Positions 22,304 to 32,991 of a stretch of DNA of 64,000 nucleotides are shown one piece after another. Source of the stretch: a virus. Numbering within the stretch: the stretch's first letter is position 1; every line of letters starts with the position of its first letter. A program made the translations under genes and the position numbers. The notes below the pieces were generated by a model. The model made no database searches and had not been told where the DNA came from. It saw only the letters and a list, made by a program, of their open reading frames with translations. The stretch is taken from the IMG/VR virus record IMGVR_UViG_3300021957_004906, positions 1 through 64,000 of that record, one strand, 5' to 3'.

Positions 22304-25300
22304 ATGACTATAACAAAAAGATTAGTAAAAGGAAGTGAACTATCATATGCAGAAATGGATGCAAATTTTACTGACTTAGATGAAAGAACAGTAGTACTTG
22401 AAACTGCAAATAGTACTAGTTCACAAGTAACTAATGCTAATATTGGTTCATTACTTAATGTGGATACAACTGGTGTTATTAATGGGCAAGTATTGAAATA
22501 TGATAGTAATGCTAACAAATGGAAACCATCATCAGATTTGTCTGGTGGCGGTAGTGGAGGAGGGATTGCACTAACAGACCTGAGCTTAATACAATCTGCA
22601 GATAGCGGCTTAGGTTCTGCAACATATAACAGCGTAACTGGACAATTTACTATTGCAATGCCAGATTTAACACCATATGCTAAAACAACTCAATTATTTA
22701 CAACTTCAGATGTAGATTCACATTTAAACCAAAGTAACCCAACTAATGGTTATGTTCTTAGTTGGAATGGTAGTGATTATACGTGGGTAGACAATGGAGT
22801 TATTACTGAAACAGATCCAATATTTACCGCAAGTCCAGCAAGTACTATAACAAATACAAAAATTACCAATTGGGATACATCATATGGGTGGGGAGATCAC
22901 TCAGTAGAAGGTTATTTAAAGTCAGAAACAGATCCAATCTTTACAGCACATGCGGCAAATAACGTAACAAATACAAAAATTACTAATTGGGATACATCAT
23001 ATGGGTGGGGAGATCACTCAGTAGAAGGTTATTTAAAGTCAGAAACAGATCCAATATTTACCGCAAGTCCAGCAAGTACTATAACAAATACAAAAATTAC
23101 CAATTGGGATACATCATATGGGTGGGGAGATCATAGCACAGCAGGTTACTTAACAAGTTTTACAGAAACGAATACTAGTTTATCACTTGCTACTAATATA
23201 CTAAAGTATACAGACGAAGCTGGCGCAGTAACAAACATAGATTTAAGTTTATATTTAGACGACACAAATTTAGCAAAATTAACATCTGGTACAATTGATG
23301 GAGCTACTGGTATAGCAACATTTCTCAGAGATGATGCTTCATCTTTTACAGTTGATTTTAGTCAACTCTTTGACGATACAAACTTATCTAGAATTGACAG
23401 CGCAACCTTTGCTAGTGGAACTCTAACACTTACTAGAAGTGATGCATCAACTGCATCTACCGTCAGTTTGGACGGTAGATATCTACAAAACTTAGCCGCG
23501 CAAGATACTGATAATCTTTCTGAAGGGTCTACAAATCTTTATTATACTCAAGCAAGATTCAATTCTGCACTATCTACTAAATCTACAACAGACCTTTCCG
23601 AAGGAAACAACCTTTACTATACAGATGCTAGAGTAGATGCAAGAATCACTAATGCTGGTTTGTTTGATGGAGATTATAATTCACTAACAAACCTACCAAC
23701 TCTATTTAATGGACAATTTGGTAGTCTTACTGGTAAACCAACTACAATATCAGGGTATGGAATTACAGATGCATTTGATGGTGACTATACAAATTTAACA
23801 AACAAACCAACATTATTTGATGGGAAGTTTAGTTCTTTAACTAACACGCCAACTACAATAGCAGGTTATGGAATTACTGATGCATTGGCATTAGGTACAA
23901 CTAGTACAACAGCACTAGCAGGTGATACAGCATTATTTGATGGTGACTACACGAACTTAACAAATAAACCTACCATACCTGCTGTGCTTACAGATTTAAG
24001 TATTAGTGATGGCACAAATGGTCAAATATTAACAACAGATGGTAGCGGAAACTTTACCTTCCAATCTATTTCAGCTGGTGGATCTACTACACTTTCTGGA
24101 CTAACTGATACAACAATTGCAAGCGTACAGCAATTCCAATCATTACAATGGAGTGGGACAAAATGGGTAAACGCTTATCCTAATACACAGCATTTATCAA
24201 ATGTTGATAGACTGAATAATCCGACAAACGGTGATACTTTAGTATGGAATGCACTTAACAATCAGTATGAATATTCTCAGGCAGTTGTTTCTGATCAAGC
24301 ACTTTCTACTACAGACGATGTAACATTTAATCGTATTGCTACAACAACTACAGTTACAGCAAATGCATTCCAAGGTAAACTATACGATACTAACGGTAAT
24401 GTTCTACTTGATAATACAAGTGGTGCGGCAGGTTTCGGTGGTAATATTTCATCAAATGGTTCATCATCATTCTCAGGTACAGTAGATTTCAATGGTGCTA
24501 CAATTAACAATTTAGCTTTATCACTAGGAGATTTATCAAATGTAGATCCGGTAGCCCCAACAACTGGCCATGTTTTAAAATGGGGGGGCAGCCAATGGGC
24601 TCCTGGACTTAGTGGCGATATGCCAACATCAGGCGGCACGTTTACTGGTGATGTAACTTTTGCTTCAGGCAAAATAATTGGCCCTACTAACGCTAGCGGC
24701 CTTGGCATGGATATTGAAATTCCAAGTCTTTACGGCCTTGATTTGGTCTACACAGGGGGCCCGTCAGACGAGTTTTTAGCGAGATTTGGGTCAAACGGTG
24801 CTGTACAGCTTTACCACAATGGAAATGAAAAGGTTAAGACATCGCCATCGGGTATTACTGTTACAGGCGCCGCGGCAATAGGCTCGGCTTTAACCATTAA
24901 TGAAACAAACCTTACCTATAATCAATCTGGTTCTGGAAATTTTCAAATAATATCTAACAAAGAAGTAGACATGAAAGTGTCTAATTCTGATAGAATTACA
25001 CTCCGTGCTACTGGTGCGGTAGACTTATATCATTCAGGCTCTAAAAAGCTAGAAACGACCGCAACTGGCGTAGCAGTTACAGGCACACTGACAGGCGTTA
25101 CTGATATTACCACAGGCCCAGCATCTGGAAGTCCTAGCATAAACCTTGGTGACGGTACTGGCAACTTCGGTAATCCTATTATCAATTTCAACGCCGGCAT
25201 AACTGGCGTATCAGGACACATTACACATATCGCAAATAGTGGATTTGAAATAAAATCTAATAGTGGGGGCGAATACATACGATTGCAGACATATGACTCT

Positions 25301-28300
25301 AGTCATTTCACGCCTTTAGAAGTTGTTGGAAATGTCGTTACAATTAGCCAGGCATATACTCTTCCTTCAAGTGATGGCACAACCGGACAAGTACTACAAA
25401 CCAATGGCGCAGGTGTTTTAAGTTTTACATCATTAAGCAGTGGAGGCATGGTTAGTTTAGCAGATGACACAACACCACAACTAGGTGGTGCTCTAGATTC
25501 TAACAACCATGATGTAGTGCTTAAAGGTACTGGTCCTTTTTATAATAATAATATAACTTTTGATGCTAGTCAAGACATACTTCATTTTGAAGATGGTATG
25601 ACAATAAGAATGGGCACAGGCTCTGGTGCAGCTAACGGTGAAGATTTTTGGATATTCCATGATGGAACTAATAGTTATATTGAACATCGTCCAACGGCTC
25701 CTGGAAAACTTATGGTTAATTCAAACCATATGGAATTAAGAGCTTCTGGCGGATACAAATATATGTCAGGTCGAGCCTCTGGTGGAACAACAGTAGACGA
25801 AGTTAAATTTTATTTTGGTAGTAACTCTGAAAAGCTCGCTTTATCTGCTGATGGTATTACAGTATCAGGTAACATAACTACAACAGGATATATTGCTGGA
25901 CCTGCTACATTGACAATTGATCCAGCTGCGGTGGGCGACGATACTGGTACAGTTGTAATAGCAGGAGACTTACAAGTTGATGGGACCACAACCACAGTAA
26001 ACAGCGCCACACTTGACGTTGCAGATATCAATATTACTGTAGCAAAGGGAGCGGCAAACGCCGCCGCTGCTAATGGTGCAGGCCTTACTGTTGATGGGGC
26101 TAGTGCAACATTAACATATGCAAGTGCAGGAGATAATTGGGCGTTCAACAAACCATTAGACATGGGCAGTAATAATATTACCACAACAGGCCAAATGCTT
26201 TATAGTAATGTTTATAGTGCCGAAGTTGACCTGCCAAATGCTAGTACATATCATGGAATGTTTGCACATGTTCATGGTACCGGAAAAGGATATTTTGCAC
26301 ATAGTGGTAACTGGATAGCATTACAAAACGAAAATGCATTGGAAGGAGATGTAGACACACATCTCAAAACAACAAGTGCTGGAATTGGACAAGTATTAGG
26401 TTGGACTGGCTCAGACTTTAACTGGGTAACGATGAGTAGTGGCTTAGGTAATATAGTAGAAGATATTAGTCCACAACTTGGCGGACCACTAGACGTAAAT
26501 GGAAAAGTAATTACTAGTTCTAGTAACGGAAATATTCAAATTAAGCCTGCTGGAACAGGACATACTGAATTTGAAAACGAAATACAATTTGTAGGTACTA
26601 GCTATACTACTGAATGGTTATCTGTAGGACATTGGAGTTTTAGAGATGGAGTACAAGCACGTTTTGGTAGTACTGATGATTTAGTAATAAAACATGACGG
26701 ATCTAATAGTTATATTGACGAGACTGGTACTGGAAATCTTATTATTAAATCGTCATTTTTAGATATTAAAGATGCAAGCAATGTGGAATTAATTTCTGCA
26801 GATGCATCTGAAGTTAGATTACGCCAAGGCGGTAATATTAAACTCAAAACAGCTTCCACTGGTGTAGATGTTACAGGTGATGTTTCTCTAACAGGTTCCA
26901 TTACATCAACTGCCGTAGGCACACCAACTATTACTAGTAGTACTGATATTGTTCTAGCGGCCAATAGTGGCAGCGGGATAGTTAATGTTAGTGGAAGTAA
27001 AATTACAAACCTAGGAACACCAACATCAACATCAGATGCTGCAACCAAAGCATATGTTGATGCAAACGCTGGAGGAGGATCAGCTTTTACAACGCCTGAA
27101 GTTAAAACATCGGATTGGTCAGTAACTAATGCAGATAAAGGTAAAGTATATATTGTTGATACTGATAACTTAACTCTTACTTTACCAGAAGATTCTACTT
27201 TAGATAGTGACTGGTTTATTAGAATCTACACCAAAGGTAATAGTTTCCAACCAAGTTATGGATCAGTTGGTGACTTAACCATTGATCCACAATATAGTTT
27301 GCACGGTGGACGGGTTAACGGAAATACTAACTGGATTATGAGGGCTAGACAAGGTGGTATTTTATTTGTAGATCCTGAAGCATCTGATAACTTTCTTTTT
27401 GATACTCATAGTACTAACTGGGATATTGATGTTAATTCCACAGCAAATGCCAACAGAGCAAATGCTACTGGCTGGGGAGGCGTTGCTATTAGCGGACAAG
27501 CTACTGCACAAGGCACCGGGGCGGTTGCAATAGGCTATCTTTCTTATGCTACAGGAAACGACTCGATTGCTATTGGCGGTAACTCAGCACAAGCCGTTGC
27601 AACAGATGCAATTGCGTTAGGTAATTCGTATGCAGGAGGTACTCAAAGTTTTGCAGCGGCTATTGATAACAACACATCATCATATGGTGCGTTAAATCCA
27701 CATAGTATTGCAATAGGATATCAGGCAAAAGCGGCGGCTGATCGATCAACTGCTATTGGTTATACTGCACAAGTTACAGGAAATCATGCATCAGCATACG
27801 GACATGGATCGAGTGCCACTGGAGCAGGTTCAAATTCATTAGGTTACGGATCGAGTGCCAGTGGAGCGTTTGCTAATGCTATTGGATCATCTGCTGTGGC
27901 TATAGGTGATAATTCAGTAGCATTTACTCAGGCAAGAGCTAGCGGATCAGATAGTTTTGCGGCTGCTATTAGTAGCAATTCGTCTTCATATGGCGCTAGT
28001 GCTACAAATGCAGTTGCCTTAGGATATTATGCTAAAGCTGCAGGAGACTTTTCAGTTGCCATTGGTAAAAATGCCTCTGCAACTGGTAACGATACAATTG
28101 CGTTGGGCGGTGCAACTACTCTAGTAAAAGTTGACGGAACACTTGATGTTAGTGGATTTAAAGTTTCTGGAGATGTTGAGGAAAAGTTTACTACACTTAC
28201 AAGTTCATCATCAATCGTTGCACACGACTGTAGTACAGCCGCTATATTTTATCATACAGGGGCGACAGGAGATTTTACTATAAACCTAACAAATATAAAT

Positions 28301-28522
28301 TCTACACAAGAATATGCAAAAGGAATAGCAGTAGTTGTCAATCAAGGTGCTACAGCATACATGCCAACTGCATTACAAATTGGCGGGTCAGTACAGACAA
28401 TTAATTGGCAAGGTGGAAGTGCACCATCTGGTACAGATTCTGGAATAGATATTGTATCCTTTACAATACTTAATGATGGTGGAACTTATGTAGTGTTAGG
28501 TCAATCAGTAGCATATAGTTAA
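22304..28522 (+). CDS. Very long tail fibre protein with modular repeats
   Basis: This 2072-residue protein opens with MTITKRLVKGSELSYAEMDA, an N-terminus typical of marine T4-like fibres. In order it has: three 39-residue ETDPIFTA...GYLKS repeats (about 169-285), repeated LSEG-x-NLYYT-x-AR and FDGDYTNLTNKPT modules (about 400-560), long beta-rich stretches with repeated LGDLSNVD and QLGG-type motifs, a DPAAVGD...DLQVDGTTTTV module shared with the fibre at 50915-53995, AIG-x-x-S/A-x-A YadA-head-like repeats (about 1725-1930), and a C-terminal receptor-binding-like domain. No chaperone or protease motif is visible. It probably trimerises and contacts the host surface. Confidence 0.85.
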   Translation: MTITKRLVKGSELSYAEMDANFTDLDERTVVLETANSTSSQVTNANIGSLLNVDTTGVINGQVLKYDSNANKWKPSSDLSGGGSGGGIALTDLSLIQSADSGLGSATYNSVTGQFTIAMPDLTPYAKTTQLFTTSDVDSHLNQSNPTNGYVLSWNGSDYTWVDNGVITETDPIFTASPASTITNTKITNWDTSYGWGDHSVEGYLKSETDPIFTAHAANNVTNTKITNWDTSYGWGDHSVEGYLKSETDPIFTASPASTITNTKITNWDTSYGWGDHSTAGYLTSFTETNTSLSLATNILKYTDEAGAVTNIDLSLYLDDTNLAKLTSGTIDGATGIATFLRDDASSFTVDFSQLFDDTNLSRIDSATFASGTLTLTRSDASTASTVSLDGRYLQNLAAQDTDNLSEGSTNLYYTQARFNSALSTKSTTDLSEGNNLYYTDARVDARITNAGLFDGDYNSLTNLPTLFNGQFGSLTGKPTTISGYGITDAFDGDYTNLTNKPTLFDGKFSSLTNTPTTIAGYGITDALALGTTSTTALAGDTALFDGDYTNLTNKPTIPAVLTDLSISDGTNGQILTTDGSGNFTFQSISAGGSTTLSGLTDTTIASVQQFQSLQWSGTKWVNAYPNTQHLSNVDRLNNPTNGDTLVWNALNNQYEYSQAVVSDQALSTTDDVTFNRIATTTTVTANAFQGKLYDTNGNVLLDNTSGAAGFGGNISSNGSSSFSGTVDFNGATINNLALSLGDLSNVDPVAPTTGHVLKWGGSQWAPGLSGDMPTSGGTFTGDVTFASGKIIGPTNASGLGMDIEIPSLYGLDLVYTGGPSDEFLARFGSNGAVQLYHNGNEKVKTSPSGITVTGAAAIGSALTINETNLTYNQSGSGNFQIISNKEVDMKVSNSDRITLRATGAVDLYHSGSKKLETTATGVAVTGTLTGVTDITTGPASGSPSINLGDGTGNFGNPIINFNAGITGVSGHITHIANSGFEIKSNSGGEYIRLQTYDSSHFTPLEVVGNVVTISQAYTLPSSDGTTGQVLQTNGAGVLSFTSLSSGGMVSLADDTTPQLGGALDSNNHDVVLKGTGPFYNNNITFDASQDILHFEDGMTIRMGTGSGAANGEDFWIFHDGTNSYIEHRPTAPGKLMVNSNHMELRASGGYKYMSGRASGGTTVDEVKFYFGSNSEKLALSADGITVSGNITTTGYIAGPATLTIDPAAVGDDTGTVVIAGDLQVDGTTTTVNSATLDVADINITVAKGAANAAAANGAGLTVDGASATLTYASAGDNWAFNKPLDMGSNNITTTGQMLYSNVYSAEVDLPNASTYHGMFAHVHGTGKGYFAHSGNWIALQNENALEGDVDTHLKTTSAGIGQVLGWTGSDFNWVTMSSGLGNIVEDISPQLGGPLDVNGKVITSSSNGNIQIKPAGTGHTEFENEIQFVGTSYTTEWLSVGHWSFRDGVQARFGSTDDLVIKHDGSNSYIDETGTGNLIIKSSFLDIKDASNVELISADASEVRLRQGGNIKLKTASTGVDVTGDVSLTGSITSTAVGTPTITSSTDIVLAANSGSGIVNVSGSKITNLGTPTSTSDAATKAYVDANAGGGSAFTTPEVKTSDWSVTNADKGKVYIVDTDNLTLTLPEDSTLDSDWFIRIYTKGNSFQPSYGSVGDLTIDPQYSLHGGRVNGNTNWIMRARQGGILFVDPEASDNFLFDTHSTNWDIDVNSTANANRANATGWGGVAISGQATAQGTGAVAIGYLSYATGNDSIAIGGNSAQAVATDAIALGNSYAGGTQSFAAAIDNNTSSYGALNPHSIAIGYQAKAAADRSTAIGYTAQVTGNHASAYGHGSSATGAGSNSLGYGSSASGAFANAIGSSAVAIGDNSVAFTQARASGSDSFAAAISSNSSSYGASATNAVALGYYAKAAGDFSVAIGKNASATGNDTIALGGATTLVKVDGTLDVSGFKVSGDVEEKFTTLTSSSSIVAHDCSTAAIFYHTGATGDFTINLTNINSTQEYAKGIAVVVNQGATAYMPTALQIGGSVQTINWQGGSAPSGTDSGIDIVSFTILNDGGTYVVLGQSVAYS
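22808..23158 (+). repeat. Three tandem 117-bp repeats in the fibre gene
   Basis: Copies start at 22808, 22925 and 23042, exactly 117 bp (39 codons) apart. Copies 1 and 3 match in their first half, and copies 1 and 2 match nearly perfectly in their second half. This mosaic suggests recent unequal crossing-over or gene conversion. Confidence 0.9.
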
Positions 28523-28531
28523 GGAATAAAA

Positions 28532-31528
28532 ATGCCAATTATTAATTTACCAAGTTCAAGTAGTTCAATGTTAAGAGGTAACACAGCAGGCGGAGGCGGC
28601 AGTTTCGACCCTTTAATTGGTGAACACACTTATACCACACCGGGTCAATATTATTTTACAGTACCTGCTGGTGTCACATCGCTTAGTGCAGTAGTTGTTG
28701 GAGCTGGTGGCTCAGGAGGTAAAGGCACAAATGCCGCAGGCGGCGGTGCGTTAGTATATGTAAATAATAAAACATATAATTCAGGCACGATTCTTACTAT
28801 TGTTGTTGGCGCTGGTGGGACAGGACCATCAGGTGCTGGTACAAATAACCAACCTGGGGAAGATGGTGGAAGTAGTTATGCGTTAGGTGCCCATGCTGGC
28901 GGAGGCCGAGGCGGTCAGTCTGGTACCCCTGCATATGGTACAGATGGACAATTTGGAGGCGGTGGCCTTGGTGGAGTACCAGGTGGTGTATATACAATTG
29001 GACGTACAGGCGGTCGCGGTGGAGGACATTCAGGCATAGGCGATAACGCAGGCGGTGGTAGTGCTGCAGGTTATAGTTCAAATGGTAAAAACGGTGGTAG
29101 CGCATACGCATCTTCTGGCGGTGCGGCAGGAGCAGGTGGTTCTGGCGGTTCTGGTGCTGGTACGGCTTCAAACACATATGACTATGGCGGGTCAGGTGGT
29201 GGTGTAGGCATATACGGCGAAGGTTCAAATGGAACCGCAGGACAGGCTAATGCATCAACTCAAGCAGATGCACACGGTACTGCAGGATCAAGTGGATCGG
29301 GTGTAACTCATGGTGCTGGTACTGGTAGTGCTTACGGGGGTTCTTATACATTAGACGGCGGTGATGGCGCAGTTCGTATTATATACGGTGCAGGACGAGC
29401 GTTTCCTTCAACTAACACAAGTGCTGCTATTTCTGGTAGTAATATTACATTAAACGGTACGCAGATTGCATCATCAGCAACTGGCGAACATCAATTTCTT
29501 AACCCTGGTACATATAGTTGGTTGTGCCCCACAGGAGTTACCAAAGTTAGCGTAGTTTGTATTGGTGGTGGTGGCGGCGGCGGAGGCGGTTATGGACCTG
29601 GCGGAGGCGGTGGCGGTCTCGCATATAAAAATGATATTCCAGTGACACCAGGTCAAACTTACACAGTTGTAGTTGGCGATGCAGGTACTGGTGCGGCAGA
29701 TGATGGTGATGGCAGCCTCTGGACACTGGCACAAGGTAGCGGCGGCGGTGCGTCTTACTTTATGAGCGCAAACACTGTTCGGGCTACTGGCGGGGCTGGA
29801 GCAACAACAACTAGTGCTTCTGGATCTGTTGGTGGCCAGTTTACTAATGGTGATAATGGCGGATCTGGTGGATTATCTGCTGTTTCTGGAGCAGGATATC
29901 ATTGGCCAGGCGGTGGCGCAGGTGGTTATACTGGAACTGGAGGGAGATCAGGATCAAGTAGTTCTTCATATGCTGGGCATTCAGGAACAGATTATTATGG
30001 ACATGATGGTGCTGGAGGCGGCGGCGGGGGTGGTGGATACATCAATAGTCACGCTGCTGGTACTGGTGGCGGTGGAACTGGAATTTTTGGTGAAGGAACA
30101 AACGGAGCTGGCGGAACAAATGGACCAACTGGTGGTGGTGGTGGATCTGGTGGTGATGCTGGTTCCGCTGGTGGTAGTGGTACTGGCGGAGTAGGCGGTA
30201 GCCCTGGTGGTGGTGGCGGTTGCGGTTATACCACTGGCGGCGATGGCGCCGCAGGTGCAGTTCGTATTGTTTGGGGTGGCAGAGCATTTCCTAGTGCAAA
30301 TGTTGATTTAGCATCGTCAAATTCAAATGTTACCCAAGAACCAGCAGCTGGTCCTAATTGGACAACGTTATCGCAGACTCAACAAGTGGTTGCTGGTTCG
30401 CCAAGTTTGAATGCAGCATTTGGACGAAGTCTGGCTTTTTCAGAGGACGGAAATTACCTTCTGGTTGGTGCATCAGGTGATAGATCAGGCGGAACTTGGA
30501 CTGGGAGAGTTTGGGCTTATTCAAGGAGTGGAAATACTTGGTCAAACAATCAAAATTTTGTTCCACCTAATATTACAGCCAATGACAATTTTGGTTGGGC
30601 TATTGATATTACAGGAAACTCCACAGCGGTAATAGGGGGTAGAGCTGAAACTGTAGGTGGTGTATCAGATGCAGGAGCCGCATATATTTACACACGCTCA
30701 GGAACTAACTGGTCAAGGGTTGCAGATTTAACTCAAAGTGACCCAACTTTTAACGTACTATATGGTGGTGGTGTTGGAATCAGTGGACAAACTGCTGTTG
30801 TGGCTGCTCAACAGTTTGCTGGCGGCGGTAAAGTTTATATTTGGTACAACACTTCTGGAAATAATTGGTCACTGCAAACAACTCTAAGCGGTGCCGCAAG
30901 TGGGGATAGCTTTGGTAGCCGAGTGGCTATTGACGGTGACACATTGGCTGTTTCTGCCCCTTATGCAGATGTTTCTGGTGTATCAAATAGAGGGCTTATA
31001 TATATTTATACTAGGTCTGGAACTACTTGGTCGCTACAGCAAACTATTAATCACGGTACAATTAATTCCAGCGTTGAGACCCAAGGCGCTAATGGCTTAG
31101 TGCTTAAAAATAATACTTTAATTTTTAGTTCCAACAAGTATGTCCCAAGTGGAAGTAGTAATACTAATGTTGGTGGTGTTTTTGTATACACTCGGTCAGG
31201 TACAACCTGGTCACACGAAGCAACAATAACTCCAGATCTAGCTAGTGACGGTTATATAAGTATGTTTGGTGGTGATGAGAATACAGTTGCAATTGGACAT
31301 CACGGATACAACAGCAATCAAGGGCGGGCTTGGGTTTATAGTAGATCAGGTACAAGTTGGTCACTTCAAAAATCGCTTACTGGTAGTGGCACAGCTAGTG
31401 GTGATTACTTTGGTTATCCGTCGCATGCTGTTAGTTCCAGTGGTGAGCAAGTTGCGGTTGTGGCAGGTTTTGACACTATTAGCGGGAACAGTTCCGCTGG
31501 ATCTGTTTTTATATACACAACGAGTTAA
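28532..31528 (+). CDS. Glycine-rich adhesin with a C-terminal seven-bladed beta-propeller
   Basis: This 998-residue protein has two tandem glycine-rich domains (about residues 25-290 and 310-590). Each begins with a strand motif such as PGQYYFTVPAGVTSLSAVVV or PGTYSWLCPTGVTKVSVVCI and continues into GG-dense polyglycine-II-like stretches. After a linker, residues about 625-998 contain seven blades ending in a Y-x-R-S-G-x-x-W-S signature (the last is YTTS), typical of FG-GAP/integrin-like propellers. It lies directly after the long fibre gene, the position of the receptor-binding adhesin gp38 in T-even phages, and probably determines host specificity. Confidence 0.75.
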   Translation: MPIINLPSSSSSMLRGNTAGGGGSFDPLIGEHTYTTPGQYYFTVPAGVTSLSAVVVGAGGSGGKGTNAAGGGALVYVNNKTYNSGTILTIVVGAGGTGPSGAGTNNQPGEDGGSSYALGAHAGGGRGGQSGTPAYGTDGQFGGGGLGGVPGGVYTIGRTGGRGGGHSGIGDNAGGGSAAGYSSNGKNGGSAYASSGGAAGAGGSGGSGAGTASNTYDYGGSGGGVGIYGEGSNGTAGQANASTQADAHGTAGSSGSGVTHGAGTGSAYGGSYTLDGGDGAVRIIYGAGRAFPSTNTSAAISGSNITLNGTQIASSATGEHQFLNPGTYSWLCPTGVTKVSVVCIGGGGGGGGGYGPGGGGGGLAYKNDIPVTPGQTYTVVVGDAGTGAADDGDGSLWTLAQGSGGGASYFMSANTVRATGGAGATTTSASGSVGGQFTNGDNGGSGGLSAVSGAGYHWPGGGAGGYTGTGGRSGSSSSSYAGHSGTDYYGHDGAGGGGGGGGYINSHAAGTGGGGTGIFGEGTNGAGGTNGPTGGGGGSGGDAGSAGGSGTGGVGGSPGGGGGCGYTTGGDGAAGAVRIVWGGRAFPSANVDLASSNSNVTQEPAAGPNWTTLSQTQQVVAGSPSLNAAFGRSLAFSEDGNYLLVGASGDRSGGTWTGRVWAYSRSGNTWSNNQNFVPPNITANDNFGWAIDITGNSTAVIGGRAETVGGVSDAGAAYIYTRSGTNWSRVADLTQSDPTFNVLYGGGVGISGQTAVVAAQQFAGGGKVYIWYNTSGNNWSLQTTLSGAASGDSFGSRVAIDGDTLAVSAPYADVSGVSNRGLIYIYTRSGTTWSLQQTINHGTINSSVETQGANGLVLKNNTLIFSSNKYVPSGSSNTNVGGVFVYTRSGTTWSHEATITPDLASDGYISMFGGDENTVAIGHHGYNSNQGRAWVYSRSGTSWSLQKSLTGSGTASGDYFGYPSHAVSSSGEQVAVVAGFDTISGNSSAGSVFIYTTS

Positions 31529-31565
31529 AGCAGTGATGATGGTAACATATCAACTAATTAATACA

Positions 31566-31573
31566 GCTAAATA
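31566..31573 (+). promoter_or_regulatory. Late-like box before gp15
   Basis: GCTAAATA lies 17 bases before the gp15 ATG, with a GAAGGA ribosome site between. The same GCTAAATA variant precedes the fibre gene at 50915-53995. Confidence 0.45.
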
Positions 31574-31590
31574 TAGTTGAAGGATTTCCA

Positions 31591-32991
31591 ATGGCGTATG
31601 AAAAATCAAAAATATCAACTGTACCATATTTTTATGATAAACAACTGAGAAGATATATTCAGCAATTTATTCGTATATTTGGTGGATTTCAAATAGCAGT
31701 ACACACCAATAGTGAAGGTGATCTTGTTTATCAAACAGTGCCTGTTAGATATGGTGATGTTAACCGTATGGCTGCTCATATTGTAAAGGAAAATAGTGAA
31801 AACACTATGAATAGTACTCCTTTTATAAGTTGTTATGTTACTGGATTAGAGACTGCACCACAAAGTAGAACCTATTCTCAATTTGAAGAAACTGTTCCAG
31901 TTTATGAAAAAAAATATAATGAAGTTACTGGAAGTTATGAAAATGAAGTAGGAAACGTATATAGTATTAAAAGACACCAACCAGTTCCTTATACACTTAC
32001 TATGCAAGTTGATTTATGGACCAGTAATACTGAGCAAAAGCTACAAATATTAGAACAAATACTTGTATTATTTAATCCAACACTTAATATACACACGTCT
32101 GATAATCCATTAGATTGGAGTAGTTTAAGTTACGTTGAATTAATCAGTAGTACGTGGAGCATGAGAACTATACCAAGTGGCATTGATGATATTATTGATA
32201 TTAGTACACTAACATTTCAACTACCTATTTTAATTAATCCTCCAGCTAAAGTTTTAAAAAATACAGTTATACATACCATTATTGATAATATTGAAGATGT
32301 TACTAGTAGTGATTTAGATTCTATTAGAGCAGGCGGGAGTTATTCACCATTGTTTACTAGTTATAAAATTATAACTCTAGACAATTATAAAATGAAATTT
32401 TTAGTTGACAATGCAGGAAATGCCACAGCTCAGTTATTGAACAGAGACACTAGTGCAACAGACAATAATGCACAGATATTAAATTGGGTATCAATTTTTA
32501 AACCATATGGTGAATTCAGAGATAGTATAAGCCAAATTAGATTAAAACAAACTACTGACCCATCTAATACTGCTGATGATATAATTGGTAATATTGTTGT
32601 TAATACTGGAAATTCAAATCTACTTAACATTACATTAGACGTCGATACACTACCAGCTAACACACAAGGTATTGTAGATGCCGTAATTAATCCACAAGCT
32701 AACTTTCCTGGTGATGGAACGTTAACCGCCGCAGCTGACAATGATAGATATTTGTTAACATCTGATGTAGCTGGAGGAAGTGGTTGGGGCGGCATTATAG
32801 CAACGAAACATGATATTATACAGTACAATGGAAGTAATTGGAGTGTTGTATTTGATGCTAGTCTAAATGGTACAACAGTACAACATATAACAAATACTAC
32901 AACTGGCGATAAACTTAAATGGAATGGATCAGAATGGGTTAATGCGTTTGAAGGAACATACAATCCTGGCTTCTGGCGAATATATATGTAA
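31591..32991 (+). CDS. 15: gp15 tail terminator / sheath stabiliser
   Basis: The N-terminal 230 residues match T4 gp15: PYFYDKQLRRYIQQFIRIFG parallels FYNSSFRRYATLMGDLFSNI, followed by PVRYGDVNRMAAHI (T4 PITYASKEHFMMKL), YTLTMQVDLWTSNTEQKLQI (T4 MIYELSIFTRYEDDMFQIVE) and LPILINPPAKV. gp15 caps the tail tube and sheath and docks to the neck. At 466 residues it is far longer than T4 gp15 (272). The extra C-terminal part (about 270-466) is beta-rich and ends with fibre-like WNGSEWVNAFEGTY motifs, suggesting an exposed decoration domain. Confidence 0.88.
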   Translation: MAYEKSKISTVPYFYDKQLRRYIQQFIRIFGGFQIAVHTNSEGDLVYQTVPVRYGDVNRMAAHIVKENSENTMNSTPFISCYVTGLETAPQSRTYSQFEETVPVYEKKYNEVTGSYENEVGNVYSIKRHQPVPYTLTMQVDLWTSNTEQKLQILEQILVLFNPTLNIHTSDNPLDWSSLSYVELISSTWSMRTIPSGIDDIIDISTLTFQLPILINPPAKVLKNTVIHTIIDNIEDVTSSDLDSIRAGGSYSPLFTSYKIITLDNYKMKFLVDNAGNATAQLLNRDTSATDNNAQILNWVSIFKPYGEFRDSISQIRLKQTTDPSNTADDIIGNIVVNTGNSNLLNITLDVDTLPANTQGIVDAVINPQANFPGDGTLTAAADNDRYLLTSDVAGGSGWGGIIATKHDIIQYNGSNWSVVFDASLNGTTVQHITNTTTGDKLKWNGSEWVNAFEGTYNPGFWRIYM

